From: Acinetobacter baretiae
GTDB lineage: Bacteria; Pseudomonadota; Gammaproteobacteria; Pseudomonadales; Moraxellaceae
Length of the DNA: 41,133 nucleotides
Assembly (NCBI RefSeq): GCF_015627105.1
Contig: NZ_VTDM01000025.1
Coordinates: 1 to 41,133 of the forward strand
Direction: 5' to 3'
The position numbers and the translations under genes were made by a program. The first letter of the stretch is position 1. Each line of letters starts with the position of its first letter. Shown here one piece after another: positions 18,601 to 27,220 of this stretch. The notes beneath the pieces are model-generated. The model saw only the letters and a list, made by a program, of their open reading frames with translations, was not told the origin of the DNA and did not search any database.

Positions 18601-19310
18601 TTTAATGTTCTAGCAGGTGTAATAATATACCCTCTTTTATTCGTTTCACTCCCATTGGTATAAGAAAATGCAGACAATCCAAGAACTTTATCATCTGCAA
18701 GCTGACTTACAGTCGATGAACCTCTTAGTAAAGTAAACATACCATCTTTCACTTTAGTGATTCGATCATAAAATCTTTGTTGATCATATTGAAAATAATA
18801 GGTTGTATTTCCACTGCCACTTTGACTATAACGATTAAGCGTTGCAGCAGAAGGAGCACCAATCAAATTAGTACACTTAGAAGGATCAGAAGAGCCGTTT
18901 GTACCACAACTATAATAGTCATATCTCGATCTCACAAGGCTTATACGCACAAGAACTCGTCTAAAGAAGTATGTAGTGTTGTTCTCTGATATTGCATTAC
19001 AATAGCTTCGAGCATATGGTGTACTAGTGGTTGCAGAGTCAATACCAAAAGAGGAAAATTGATAGTCTGAAGGTATATCACAAGCCTCAATTGCTACACT
19101 TTGAGTTGGAAAGCGTGATGTCATACTCCCTGAAATGTCCAACAAGAACATTAATGTAGGTGATACTTCAGGTTTTGCTTGATAAATTTCAATATCACTA
19201 CTATGACTTATTTGCATCACTCCCACAGTCAAAGCAACAAAACTCAACCATTTAAAGTTACTTCCACAGCGGGTAATGCTACTTTGTAGTTTTGAATTAA
19301 CATTACTCAT
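15609..19310 (-). CDS. pilY1: PilY1/ComC-like type IV pilus tip adhesin and biogenesis factor
   Basis: A 1233-residue exported protein. The N-terminal hydrophobic stretch (about 21-36) acts as signal peptide. A von Willebrand A-like domain follows, with the MIDAS motif DISGSM (residues 58-63) and a later LTDGQPN. The C-terminal half (about 600-1150) has the repeated beta-strand pattern of the PilC/PilY1 propeller, with a calcium-loop-like segment DRNLDGLVDHLYFGD starting at Asp938. PilY1 proteins sit at the pilus tip with the minor pilins, prime assembly, bind surfaces and can act in mechanosensing; the A. baylyi homologue ComC is needed for DNA uptake. It starts 4 bp after the pilX stop with an AGGT Shine-Dalgarno inside pilX. 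Confidence 0.93.
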   Translation of the reverse strand: MSNVNSKLQSSITRCGSNFKWLSFVALTVGVMQISHSSDIEIYQAKPEVSPTLMFLLDISGSMTSRFPTQSVAIEACDIPSDYQFSSFGIDSATTSTPYARSYCNAISENNTTYFFRRVLVRISLVRSRYDYYSCGTNGSSDPSKCTNLIGAPSAATLNRYSQSGSGNTTYYFQYDQQRFYDRITKVKDGMFTLLRGSSTVSQLADDKVLGLSAFSYTNGSETNKRGYIITPARTLNTMVGNKTQRTILLEEIAKLNATGGTPTAHAYAETAAYLMGTTTQPSDVSGMDYATAAGIKNTATQYKKPETLSRPNAQCAGQGIYVLTDGQPNATTPERSRNIMNNALTSRYASSQICSANILKLSEIKGAYRDIYQSSWPVVNGDDNAWLCIGDFSQRLLNQDQNPLGKSIKTAVVGFGSQFKGIQSYNPALSKEANLANVQGEGNVQNAAKWGIGAEGGWYYGENAQDVVDSFKQFIDNTPGDISPITTGAATVPLDNLNPLALRNKAYFSQFQPTPSNNYQLWLGNLKQYEIIDGFLTDQKKNKIQNSTGEIVSNYDFWANSETDLIGGVQNKLPLGLKSDTEFKRTLWTDRTISGSTNETSLRKIGFNDLNGSDPDRGYLLSLLGYNIDVRNVPTTLDALKRTSELRQMGALLHSSPLLLTNEGVIKVDNGKIVTSQRSDYIVFGTTQGLLHVVDAVTGVEKFAFVPNELIKVQKDAFSKVNSTTGGLDSLFYGVDAPWTSYTEYVTKNSATGAVTVGSGENNTTGKQIIYGGLRMGGRGYYALDLKNIDSPSVLFHISPEDQKVFSQSENISSKNYPELDFMGQSWAKPTTAWVNWQNKKRLVMFVSGGYDAGGDDGNGTFEYSAGKRGKYTGYESPAYEQSNKKGAGVYMFDALTGELLWWASANQVPNNVNSTVQYTNAPDMKYSVVSQIRTVDRNLDGLVDHLYFGDLGGQLWRIDLNNDAKTDHLFAKTPVRLMNLHNGQYSPRFYEMPAFSVYRDNNKLFGVLSIGAGNRSSPMFNTTNSNYKDDAIYNVFDKDVVKANLFNIKTNDQGTDEYTNEGGLNSQNALLGSEQIEHKIVKLGDANVTQSAGWYYSFQNTASGTLQAEKVMQMPIVVSNDMYVTTFNSLQTNSSDGNCGAAVNGKSYVSLFCMPYGQCAGGVQKNEIGMGIVSPSVASPTSDGYDRTLVSTVASILNGSKNPFNQYKNHRYFILKSWSEEEVSHKNVREI

Positions 19311-19314
19311 TATA

Positions 19315-20127
19315 TTACCTCGCCACTCGTTGATATTCAGTTTGAATCAAATTGTAATCACTAAACTGTGTTGCAAACGGAACACCCAATCGCTGCAAAC
19401 ACATCGATATGGTGTCGGTTGCTCCTGTACTTGGTGTAGATGTCAATGGCACAATGGGTTGATTCATATGAGAGTTCAAACAAGTATTAATATTTGCTGC
19501 TGATGCTGTAGACATACTTGGCATAAGAGATATGGCATATACGCGAATGACTTGATTCATTTGCGTATTATTTCCACCACCAGAAGTTGAATTAAGTGAT
19601 TGTGCATCTGTACCTACACTATAACCTTCAAATGGATTGGTTTGATTAGATTCGCTTGATGTTCCTATGCTCTGAATAGATATTTGTGTCAGTATGGCAT
19701 TACGACCACTGGTAAAAAAATTCAGATTTGATCGACTGGCTTGACAATAGCCAAGCGTACCCGATGATGTGCCATTTGGAGCAGATGCACCATCTGGCCA
19801 CTCTATAGTGCTATAATTAGTAACATTAAAAAAATCTGTATTATTCTTTTGATAACAAAAAACAATTTCTGGCGCTCTAGCCACACCGTTCATTGAGCGC
19901 CCCAAACTTCCACTAATGGTTAAAATGAGTGACTCTGGCGCATTTTGTATTTTCATTAGGGCAGCATCTGAGCTTTGAAATAAAAGCTGTTTGGCTTGAG
20001 CATTTGTTGCAATGTTTAATGATGTCATACTTTGTCGTACAATCACTGCCCCAATTAAAGCGGTCAAGACCAACACACATAATACAATAATCAACGTTGC
20101 CCCTTGTTGAGTGGATCTACGTATCAT
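19315..20127 (-). CDS. pilX: Type IV minor pilin PilX
   Basis: A 270-residue minor pilin. The N-terminus MIRRSTQQGATLIIVLCVLV has the PilX-type leader with Gly-Ala at the cleavage point instead of Gly-Phe, followed by a long hydrophobic helix. A GTG start at 20142 would lie within pilW and overlap the GGGGGAAAG Shine-Dalgarno; the ATG at 20127 is preferred. The start lies directly behind the pilW stop. PilX joins FimU, PilV and PilW in the tip complex that carries PilY1. Confidence 0.88.
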   Translation of the reverse strand: MIRRSTQQGATLIIVLCVLVLTALIGAVIVRQSMTSLNIATNAQAKQLLFQSSDAALMKIQNAPESLILTISGSLGRSMNGVARAPEIVFCYQKNNTDFFNVTNYSTIEWPDGASAPNGTSSGTLGYCQASRSNLNFFTSGRNAILTQISIQSIGTSSESNQTNPFEGYSVGTDAQSLNSTSGGGNNTQMNQVIRVYAISLMPSMSTASAANINTCLNSHMNQPIVPLTSTPSTGATDTISMCLQRLGVPFATQFSDYNLIQTEYQRVAR

Positions 20128-20128
20128 T

Positions 20129-20965
20129 TTACTTTCCCCCACCTATTGCATTACGCAAAGCGACTGTTTGCTCTAAAACAACACGCAAATGATTTGTTGT
20201 TGTCTCTTTATTACTCAACTGAACAGTACGATCTAAAACACGGATATCTTGTCCTTGATTTGATGCAATATTTGTTCCTAAGGTTTGATTAGATCTAACA
20301 AGCACACCTAATTTCACCCCCACAATATTGTCTACGCCATTATATTGGTTAATAGCAACATCTCTTAAAGCATTGTCATTTTCGCGCTGAACTGACAAAA
20401 GAACGCGAAAATAATCTACACCAGGCATAATTAATTGAGCATTCTTTTCCAAATTCTTGATATTGCCATCACTATTAGATGCACAAACCAAACCACCATT
20501 TTCTCTCACAAAGTAACGCTCAACAACATACCGACTTGCGGTCACTTGTCTTCCTGTACAATCAAAAAAACCATCACCCACTTTAAATGGTGTCACAAAA
20601 TATTGTATGGTTAATTGGTCACTTTGATTAATATTAATACGATTAGAGGCACTCGTACTAGCCTCATCTAATGTCACTAAATCACTATTCACCTGATTTA
20701 AGTTACTTGTCGTAAGTACAATGCCCCCATTGGCAGAGCTACTATTCACCACATTTCCATTTGCTCCAAAATTAGCCATTCTTATGTTTTTTATGATGTA
20801 ATCTAAGGAAAAATTAGAGCTGTCTTGAATTTCAGATGTCGCTTGTTGTAAAGCTTGGCTTCTTTGACCAGATAAAAATAACATCAATGCAATAGAAGAA
20901 ATGATTGTACCTAACAATAAAGCAATCATTAACTCTACCATTGTAAAGCCATTTTGTGTTCTCAT
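20129..20965 (-). CDS. pilW: Type IV minor pilin PilW
   Basis: A 278-residue prepilin-like protein. The leader MRTQNG is cleaved before FTMVELMIALLLGTIISSIA, followed by the typical PilW stretch DSSNFSLDYIIKNIRMANFG (residues ~48-67). The C-terminal globular part is long, as usual for PilW. Its start codon overlaps the pilV stop (TAATG), so translation is coupled. Part of the FimU-PilV-PilW-PilX priming complex. Confidence 0.9.
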   Translation of the reverse strand: MRTQNGFTMVELMIALLLGTIISSIALMLFLSGQRSQALQQATSEIQDSSNFSLDYIIKNIRMANFGANGNVVNSSSANGGIVLTTSNLNQVNSDLVTLDEASTSASNRININQSDQLTIQYFVTPFKVGDGFFDCTGRQVTASRYVVERYFVRENGGLVCASNSDGNIKNLEKNAQLIMPGVDYFRVLLSVQRENDNALRDVAINQYNGVDNIVGVKLGVLVRSNQTLGTNIASNQGQDIRVLDRTVQLSNKETTTNHLRVVLEQTVALRNAIGGGK

Positions 20966-21492
20966 TAAAAAACCTCCATGACAATACAGGTTGAGTTATT
21001 TCTATATGTGAATCCATTATTTGTACTGAGGGTGCAAGAATTTGGGCTACTTGTTTCAGAATCACTATTTTGTGGTTGCGTTTTTCCCCACGCAACATAA
21101 ATACATTGTTTACCATTTGAACCACTCGGACATGCCTGCATATTCATAGACATTCCCAAAGACAACGCATTTAAATATGACTGTTGTACATCAAAGTCTG
21201 CTTTTTGGCTTGCTGTACAATAGTTACTAAAACAATTTGAGCTACTTTTTTCTTGTGATTCTGTTGTTTGCATTTGTGCCGTATATGTCGTAATTTCTGT
21301 ACTGTTGATTCTTATTTTTTCAGATAAATCACGTGCAACATTCATGGCTAAAATACGATCAGAAGCTTCTCTTGCTGCCTCGACAGCTTTTATTTGTAAG
21401 GCAACAAACCCTAAGACCGCAACAGATAAAATCAGTAATGCTACCAATATCTCAATCAGTCCCACACCTTTTTGCATTGTAGATAAACGCAT
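20965..21492 (-). CDS. pilV: Type IV minor pilin PilV
   Basis: A 175-residue minor pilin with MRLSTMQKG as leader and VGLIEILVALLILSVAVLGF as the mature helix; Glu5 is present. The run EAAREASDRILAMNVARDL is typical of PilV. The frame is open to a GTG two codons upstream, but the ATG at 21492 forms a TGATG overlap with the fimU stop, the same coupling seen elsewhere in this operon. Confidence 0.9.
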   Translation of the reverse strand: MRLSTMQKGVGLIEILVALLILSVAVLGFVALQIKAVEAAREASDRILAMNVARDLSEKIRINSTEITTYTAQMQTTESQEKSSSNCFSNYCTASQKADFDVQQSYLNALSLGMSMNMQACPSGSNGKQCIYVAWGKTQPQNSDSETSSPNSCTLSTNNGFTYRNNSTCIVMEVF

Positions 21493-21920
21493 CAACACAC
21501 CCCATTTGCTGTCAGTACCACCGTACCAAAACGTGTTAAAGTGAAGTTTTGAGTCACTCCAAGTTTACTATTACAGATTGAAAAATTCGTATCCGCAGGT
21601 AAATCTGTAACCCCAGATGAATTAAATATAACACGTGTTAAACTTGGTGATTTCAATTGATTGTTATTCGATGGCACCCAATTCAAAATATCTGCAGTAT
21701 CTTTCGTTTGACTGTTTAAATTGACAGTCACCTCTGTTCTTATGGCTACAGCCTGACTACGTGCTTTTGAAAATTGTAATAATAAGTTTTGCGTATTTTG
21801 ATTTAAACGCTGTCTTTCAAACATGCTAGAAAAGGAAGGCGCAGCAATTGAGGCAATGATTGCCATCACTGCAATTGTGATCATTAACTCAATAAGAGTA
21901 AAACCCCGTATTAATTTCAC
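21492..21920 (-). CDS. fimU: Type IV minor pilin FimU (GspH/FimT type)
   Basis: A 142-residue pseudopilin, first gene of the cluster. The leader ends at Gly before FTLIELMITIAVMAIIASIA. The body carries the GspH pattern with ARSQAVAIRTEVTV. Start choice: GGAGGG (21931-21926) lies only 2 nt from a TTG at 21923 but 5 nt from the GTG at 21920, so GTG is taken as the start. No ATG is available. Confidence 0.85.
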   Translation of the reverse strand: MKLIRGFTLIELMITIAVMAIIASIAAPSFSSMFERQRLNQNTQNLLLQFSKARSQAVAIRTEVTVNLNSQTKDTADILNWVPSNNNQLKSPSLTRVIFNSSGVTDLPADTNFSICNSKLGVTQNFTLTRFGTVVLTANGVC

Positions 21921-21953
21921 CAATACCCTCCAAAAAAAACCTCAACCTTGTGA

Positions 21954-21983
21954 TAAAAAAAGCGGAACTGTGGAGCCCGCTTT
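21954..21983 (-). terminator. Intrinsic terminator of ispH
   Basis: On the minus strand AAAGCGG (21983-21977) pairs with CCGCTTT (21965-21959), followed by further T residues. It lies between ispH and fimU, so the pilin operon should have its own promoter in the short gap or depend on read-through. Confidence 0.75.
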
Positions 21984-22001
21984 CATTGTATGCTGTTTTT
22001 G

Positions 22002-22952
22002 TTAAGATTGAACGACTTGTATTCTTAATTCTTTCGGCAAACTAAAAGTAATATTCTCTTCACGGCCATCTAACTCTTTGGGCGACTCCGCTCCCCAATC
22101 TTTTAAGCGCTGAATAACTTGTTTAATTAAAATTTCTGGTGCAGACGCACCTGCGGTCACACCAACCTTACTATTAGGTTTAAACCAATCTGCCTGCAAT
22201 TGCTCTGCATTATCGACCAAAAAGGCTGTTTTTCCCACACGCTCAGCAAGCTCTCTTAAACGATTTGAGTTCGATGAGTTCGGTGAACCAACCACCAAAA
22301 CGACATCACACTGAGCTGCTAAGTCACGTACAGCATCTTGACGATTTTGTGTGGCATAGCAAATATCATCTTTGCGTGGCCCTTTAATTTGTGGAAATTT
22401 TTCTCGTAATGCATCAATCACTTTTGCAGTATCATCAATCGATAATGTAGTCTGTGTCACAAATGCTAAATGTTCAGTGTTCATGACTTCAAGTTTAGCC
22501 ACATCTTGTTCATCTTCCACCAAATAGATTTGACCCCCATATTGCAAGTCATACTGCCCCATCGTACCTTCAACTTCTGGATGTCCGTGATGACCAATTA
22601 AGATCGCTTCTCTAGCTTCTCTGGCGTACTTTGTGACTTCAATATGCACTTTGGTCACCAATGGGCAAGTTGCATCAAACACTTTCAAGCCACGGCGTTT
22701 GGCTTCATCTTGAACTGCTTTGGAGACCCCATGTGCACTAAAAATCACAATATTATCATCTGGTACCTGATCAAGTTCATTGACAAAAATTGCCCCTCGC
22801 TGACGTAAATCATCAACAACGAACTTATTATGTACCACTTCATGACGCACATAAATGGGATGGTTAAAACACTCAAGTGCTCTATTCACGATCGCAATGG
22901 CGCGATCAACACCTGCACAAAAACCTCGTGGATTCGCCAATACAATTTCCAT
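22002..22952 (-). CDS. ispH: 4-hydroxy-3-methylbut-2-enyl diphosphate reductase
   Basis: Last enzyme of the MEP isoprenoid pathway; a cytoplasmic iron-sulfur protein that forms IPP and DMAPP from HMBPP. The 316-residue protein has the three cluster cysteines in [12 protein letters not shown] (Cys12), DATCPLVTK and [11 protein letters not shown], plus the substrate His motifs EVVHNKFVV and [15 protein letters not shown] start at 22973 is possible, but the ATG at 22952 has an AGGA Shine-Dalgarno and matches the family N-terminus. Divergent from gmk. Confidence 0.95.
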   Translation of the reverse strand: MEIVLANPRGFCAGVDRAIAIVNRALECFNHPIYVRHEVVHNKFVVDDLRQRGAIFVNELDQVPDDNIVIFSAHGVSKAVQDEAKRRGLKVFDATCPLVTKVHIEVTKYAREAREAILIGHHGHPEVEGTMGQYDLQYGGQIYLVEDEQDVAKLEVMNTEHLAFVTQTTLSIDDTAKVIDALREKFPQIKGPRKDDICYATQNRQDAVRDLAAQCDVVLVVGSPNSSNSNRLRELAERVGKTAFLVDNAEQLQADWFKPNSKVGVTAGASAPEILIKQVIQRLKDWGAESPKELDGREENITFSLPKELRIQVVQS

Positions 22953-23021
22953 AAAATCCTCAATCACACTCAAAACAACACAGTTTTTTGCGTTTATACG
23001 CCATTCAAATCAAATAAAGTA

Positions 23022-23050
23022 TTCAGTTTAGCTACAGTCTACTTTAAAAT
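23022..23050 (+). promoter_or_regulatory. Probable promoter of gmk
   Basis: TTCAGT (23022-23027), a 17-bp spacer and TAAAAT (23045-23050) lie 33 bp ahead of the gmk start. Confidence 0.4.
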
Positions 23051-23083
23051 AGAGAAGATATTTTATCATATCAGGAAAATATC

Positions 23084-23704
23084 ATGTCAGGACTCTTGTT
23101 TGTTGTTTCTGCCGCATCAGGAACAGGCAAAACATCCTTGGTGAAAGCCCTGCTTGAGCGTGTAACAAACTTACACGTATCTGTTTCACACACAACGCGT
23201 ACCCAACGTTCAGGTGAGCTGAACGGTGTACACTATCACTTTATCTCGAAAGAAGAATTTCTAAATCAAGTCAAGCAAAATGGTTTTATTGAGTATGCAG
23301 AAGTGTTTGGCAATTACTATGGTACCTCTCAAGCCACAGTTCGCCAACAACTTGACCAAGGTCACGATGTGTTACTAGAAATTGATTGGCAAGGCGCAGA
23401 ACAAGTTCGACATATTTTTCCTCATGCGAAACAAATTTTTATTTTACCACCGAGTCAATTTGACCTGCGACAGCGTCTTTCAAATCGAGGAACTGACAGT
23501 GTAGATGTGATTGAACATCGTTTAAGCTGTGCCGTTGAAGACATGCAACAATACACCCATTTCGATTATGTCATTATTAATGATGATTTCAATAAGGCTT
23601 TACACGATCTTGAATCTATTGTGAGTGCCAATCGCTTGAGTATGCAACAACAAGCCATACGACACCAGTCACTCATTGAAAAATTATTACGTGTTGAACA
23701 ATAG
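23084..23704 (+). CDS. gmk: Guanylate kinase
   Basis: Phosphorylates GMP to GDP with ATP. The 206 residues include the P-loop SAASGTGKTSLVKALL at the N-terminus, the GMP-binding segment SVSHTTRTQRSGELNGVHYHF and YGTSQATV, and the lid region RLSNRGTDS. An AGGAAAA Shine-Dalgarno precedes the ATG. It is followed by rpoZ and spoT, the usual proteobacterial order that links GTP supply to stringent control. Confidence 0.96.
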   Translation: MSGLLFVVSAASGTGKTSLVKALLERVTNLHVSVSHTTRTQRSGELNGVHYHFISKEEFLNQVKQNGFIEYAEVFGNYYGTSQATVRQQLDQGHDVLLEIDWQGAEQVRHIFPHAKQIFILPPSQFDLRQRLSNRGTDSVDVIEHRLSCAVEDMQQYTHFDYVIINDDFNKALHDLESIVSANRLSMQQQAIRHQSLIEKLLRVEQ

Positions 23705-23709
23705 GTTGC

Positions 23710-23738
23710 TTGAGTCTCATCTAAAAGCGTTTTATAAT
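23710..23738 (+). promoter_or_regulatory. Sigma-70 promoter of rpoZ
   Basis: TTGAGT (23710-23715), a 17-bp spacer and a perfect TATAAT (23733-23738) lie just after the gmk stop and 41 bp ahead of the rpoZ start. Confidence 0.7.
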
Positions 23739-23779
23739 GTCCAACTTGGTTAATTTTTAACTCACACTAGAGATATATT

Positions 23780-24058
23780 ATGGCACGCGTAACCGTTGAA
23801 GATTGTTTAGAACATGTAGATAACCGCTTTGAGTTAGTACTTGTAGCTAGTAAACGTGCGCGCCAACTGTCACGTCAAGGTCTTGAACCGACTGTTGAAT
23901 GGGACAATGACAAACCAACTGTTGTTTCACTTCGTGAAATTGCAGAAGGCCATGTCACAAAAGACATTTTAAAGCAACGTGATCAAGATTATCAACGTTC
24001 TAATTTAGACCTTGCTTTATCTGCAAACAACTTAGGTTTAGATAACTTTTCATTCTAA
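23780..24058 (+). CDS. rpoZ: RNA polymerase omega subunit
   Basis: A 92-residue omega subunit, which helps beta-prime fold and forms part of a ppGpp site in proteobacterial polymerase. Recognised from [32 protein letters not shown] and [13 protein letters not shown]. It has its own promoter and terminator between gmk and spoT. Confidence 0.96.
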   Translation: MARVTVEDCLEHVDNRFELVLVASKRARQLSRQGLEPTVEWDNDKPTVVSLREIAEGHVTKDILKQRDQDYQRSNLDLALSANNLGLDNFSF

Positions 24059-24073
24059 ACTTACATTTAAAAT

Positions 24074-24104
24074 AAAGCCTAGTCTGTCATGCTAGGCTTT
24101 TTTA
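24074..24104 (+). terminator. Intrinsic terminator of rpoZ
   Basis: AAAGCCTAG (24074-24082) pairs with CTAGGCTTT (24092-24100) over a 9-nt loop, followed by TTTTTTA. Confidence 0.9.
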
Positions 24105-24180
24105 TTGGTCTTTTTTAAACCAATATGGTAAAAAAAGATCAAATAGATTGAAAAATACACTCAGTTTGAGCACAGAAAGT

Positions 24181-24210
24181 TTGACAAATCAGGCAGAATG
24201 CTTTTGATTA
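24181..24210 (+). promoter_or_regulatory. Tentative promoter of spoT
   Basis: A consensus TTGACA at 24181-24186 is followed 18 bp later by the weak box TGATTA (24205-24210). Because rpoZ has a strong terminator, spoT needs a start site in this 150-bp gap. Confidence 0.35.
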
Positions 24211-24255
24211 GAAGACCTATATCCTATTTTCATTTATTTATACAAAGGACGTTTT

Positions 24256-26373
24256 ATGCCAGGCGAAGAAGTTAGCCAAGCCAAGCAGCAGCTCAAAGAA
24301 ATCATTGATGTCTATTTAACTGAATATGACGTGCAACAGATATTGGCTGCATGCGACTTTGCTGACCTTGCACATGATGGCATAACGCGAAAAAGTGGCG
24401 AACCGTACATTCTGCATCCGATTGCTGTCAGTTGTATTTTAGCCAACATGCGCTTAGATCGTGAAACACTCATGGCCTCTTTACTTCACGATGTTATTGA
24501 GGATACTCACTTCACAAAAGAAGACATCACTGAGCGCTTCAGCAAAACTGTTGCTGAGTTGGTCGATGGAGTTACAAAACTCACCCACTCTAGCGACAAA
24601 GAATTTAATAAAGCAGCATCTTTTCGCAAAATTATTCAAGCCACTTTACAAGATCCACGAGTGATTATTGTCAAACTTGCTGACCGTTATCACAATATGA
24701 CTACTCTTGAAGCACTGCGCCCAGACAAACGGGCACGTATTGCACAAGAAACCTACGATGTTTTTGTGCCGATTGCACGTATTGTGGGCATGAATGAAAT
24801 TGCAGACCATTTAGAACGTCTATGTTACCAAAATTTAGATTTAGATACCTTTGAACAAATTCAACAGGCTCTAGAAAAAACACGCCCACAACGTTGTGAA
24901 TACCAAAAAACTTGGGAAAAGAACCTACATCATTTGCTCGAACAACATCACATTCAAGGTCACGTCAATAAGAAAAATAATAATATTGAACTACTGCGTC
25001 ATTTTTTTAAAAATGAAATTAACCTTGAACAGTTGACCCGTAGCCATACTTTTGAAATCACACTCAGCTCTATTGCCGACTGTGATCGCCTCACCGACAT
25101 TTTAACCGCTAATTTTAAAGTGGTTCAGTTCGAGGACAACATTCGAAAACCGCTCCCGGGTGGTAATCAATCACTTGTGATGAAGTTAAAAGGTGAAAAA
25201 ACCACTTTGTCTTTGACCATACAAACTGAATTGATGCAAAAAGTCGCTCGTTTAGGCGTAATTTTAGGTGATAATGCACCACAGGCCTGTCGCTCTGCGA
25301 TTCAAGCCTCTATGCAAAACTTAAATACTCTCATCGATATAGACTGTGCAAAAACAACGTTTAACTACCTGCTTGATTACTTGCATCAAGAAAAAATTTG
25401 GGTCTATACCCCACATGGCCAATTACATGAACTCCCACAAGGTGCAACTGTGGTTGATTTTGCCTATTCTGCGAGCTTATTTTTAGGTAATCATGCCATT
25501 GGTGCCAAAGTAGACAGTGAGATTAAACCCCTCTCTACACCTTTACATAATGGTCAAGTTATTGAAATTATTACAGATGTCCTTGCCACACCTAATCCAG
25601 ACTGGCTCAGCTTTGTAAACACACAAAAAGCACGCCGTGCGATTCAAAGCATACTTAGAGAACAAAGTGCTGAAGAACAACGTATTTTAGGCCAGCAAGC
25701 GCTCACACGTGCATTTAGACTATTCAATAAATCAACAGCAGACATTACACAAACGCAATGGCAGAGTGTTCTACAGTGGCGACACATCGACTCAACAGAT
25801 CGACTTTATGAACAAATTGCTGTAGGAGACTTACTCCCACAACTTGTGGCTAACCACTTATTTGCAGATGAAATTAAAAATCACATCGACTCTCCTCGAC
25901 TCATTCAAGGCACTGAAGGTGTAGATGTCAAATATGCTCGCTGTTGTAATCCTGTACTTGGCGATCCAATACAAGGGCATCTTTCTCGTAGAGGATTAAT
26001 CGTCCATCGAGTACGTTGCAATAACTTGCTCCACGAACAGCACCTTCACCCAGAAAGTATGATGTCACTTGAATGGAATACAGACCAAAGCCTAGATATC
26101 AATTTTACGGCATTTTTGTGCATCCATTTAAAAATGAATGACGAACAAATTTCAGAATTAATTTACCAATGTCGTAAAGCACACATTGGCGTAGAATTTG
26201 TACATGCACAAGATAAAAAAACCTACGTCAATATCGTTGTACATAACCGTCAAGAAATTGCGCATGTCATCAGAGATTTACGTATACATTTCGGATTTCC
26301 ACGTATCCTTCGCCAAGATACGCCATTTAATGCACACGATAGTCAAAAAATAAACCTACCCGTTTACTCATAA
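24256..26373 (+). CDS. spoT: (p)ppGpp hydrolase SpoT with degenerate synthetase domain
   Basis: A 705-residue long RSH protein. The N-terminal HD hydrolase domain is intact (HPIAVSCILA, then HDVIEDT with His78-Asp79 and Glu82-Asp83, and KLADRYHNMTTLEAL). The synthetase region (about 225-350) lacks the ATP-binding RxKxxxSI signature and the EVQIRT-type GDP/GTP motif; only LTIQTELM remains. TGS (about 385-450), the cysteine-rich zinc-finger/conserved-cysteine region (YARCCNPVLGDPIQGHLSRR) and a C-terminal ACT domain (about 625-700) follow. It should therefore degrade but not make (p)ppGpp. A monofunctional hydrolase SpoT is documented for Acinetobacter. The ridA gene follows 18 bp downstream. 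Confidence 0.95.
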   Translation: MPGEEVSQAKQQLKEIIDVYLTEYDVQQILAACDFADLAHDGITRKSGEPYILHPIAVSCILANMRLDRETLMASLLHDVIEDTHFTKEDITERFSKTVAELVDGVTKLTHSSDKEFNKAASFRKIIQATLQDPRVIIVKLADRYHNMTTLEALRPDKRARIAQETYDVFVPIARIVGMNEIADHLERLCYQNLDLDTFEQIQQALEKTRPQRCEYQKTWEKNLHHLLEQHHIQGHVNKKNNNIELLRHFFKNEINLEQLTRSHTFEITLSSIADCDRLTDILTANFKVVQFEDNIRKPLPGGNQSLVMKLKGEKTTLSLTIQTELMQKVARLGVILGDNAPQACRSAIQASMQNLNTLIDIDCAKTTFNYLLDYLHQEKIWVYTPHGQLHELPQGATVVDFAYSASLFLGNHAIGAKVDSEIKPLSTPLHNGQVIEIITDVLATPNPDWLSFVNTQKARRAIQSILREQSAEEQRILGQQALTRAFRLFNKSTADITQTQWQSVLQWRHIDSTDRLYEQIAVGDLLPQLVANHLFADEIKNHIDSPRLIQGTEGVDVKYARCCNPVLGDPIQGHLSRRGLIVHRVRCNNLLHEQHLHPESMMSLEWNTDQSLDINFTAFLCIHLKMNDEQISELIYQCRKAHIGVEFVHAQDKKTYVNIVVHNRQEIAHVIRDLRIHFGFPRILRQDTPFNAHDSQKINLPVYS

Positions 26374-26391
26374 GACATCAAAGGAATCAAC

Positions 26392-26772
26392 ATGAGCCGT
26401 CAAGTTATTCATAGCGACAATGCACCTGCTGCCATCGGCACTTACTCACAAGCTGTACTTGTTGAAAAAACACTTTATCTTTCTGGTCAAATTGGTCTTC
26501 ACCCACAAACCATGGAGCTTGCTGACGGCATTGAAGCACAAATTCGTCAAGTATTTGAAAATGTAAAATCGGTATGCGAAGCTGCAAATGCAAGCCTTGC
26601 TGATATTGCAAAACTTAATATCTTTATGACGGACTTATCTCATTTTCAACTGGTTAATCAAATTATGGGGGAATATTTTGTTCAGCCCTACCCTGCACGT
26701 GCAGCACTTGGTGTAGCCAGTTTACCTAAAGGTGCCTTGGTTGAAATGGATGGTATTGTCATTGTTGGATAA
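26392..26772 (+). CDS. ridA: RidA enamine/imine deaminase
   Basis: A 126-residue RidA (YjgF/YER057c) protein that hydrolyses reactive enamines such as 2-aminoacrylate formed by PLP enzymes. Seen are the N-terminal [12 protein letters not shown], the LSGQIGLHP strand and the carboxylate-binding Arg in YPARAALGV, followed by [11 protein letters not shown]. It lies 18 bp behind spoT and is probably co-transcribed, an arrangement also found in Pseudomonas. Confidence 0.94.
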   Translation: MSRQVIHSDNAPAAIGTYSQAVLVEKTLYLSGQIGLHPQTMELADGIEAQIRQVFENVKSVCEAANASLADIAKLNIFMTDLSHFQLVNQIMGEYFVQPYPARAALGVASLPKGALVEMDGIVIVG

Positions 26773-27220
26773 ACTCTAACATTGCAATATAAAATCAGAA
26801 TTCATACATTACCTAACCCACAAAAATGAACGTTTTCCATATTTTTAATCGTGAAACATGGGAGAAACGTTCATTGATCAAACTTTGCTTGCATTTCATC
26901 ATTTTTTAAACAATTATTCGACCCACCCATCATTTAGAGTGACACTCACTATTACTGTGAATGGTATGAAAGTATGTCTTCAATATTAAAAAAAACCTGC
27001 TTTACTTTCATAAATGAACATGAATACCGCCCTTAAATTTCAGTAAAATACTCCACCCACACAAGGGTGTAGTAACCTAAAAAACCATAAGTATTTGATT
27101 ATTAGTTATTTTATTTTAAAAACATAAAGAAATACGCTAAATTAAAATAATTTGATGAAGTCCCAATCTTAAAATGCTAGTATGAAAACGATTATCAATT
27201 TCTATTATGTCATTTCTGTT
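26773..27220. other. 448-bp intergenic region with an 11-bp perfect inverted repeat
   Basis: No convincing gene. AATGAACGTTT (26825-26835) is repeated in inverted form as AAACGTTCATT (26865-26875) across 29 bp. The loop is too long and the T-run too poor for a standard terminator, so it may be an operator or a weak transcript end for ridA. The right end should carry the fbp promoter and a possible Fur site. Confidence 0.45.
27190..27208. promoter_or_regulatory. Weak candidate Fur site before fbpC
   Basis: GATTATCAATTTCTATTAT has an AT-rich partial palindrome resembling a Fur box but matches only about half of the consensus. It falls just upstream of the preferred fbpC start. Iron control of a ferric transporter is expected from family knowledge. 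Confidence 0.3.
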
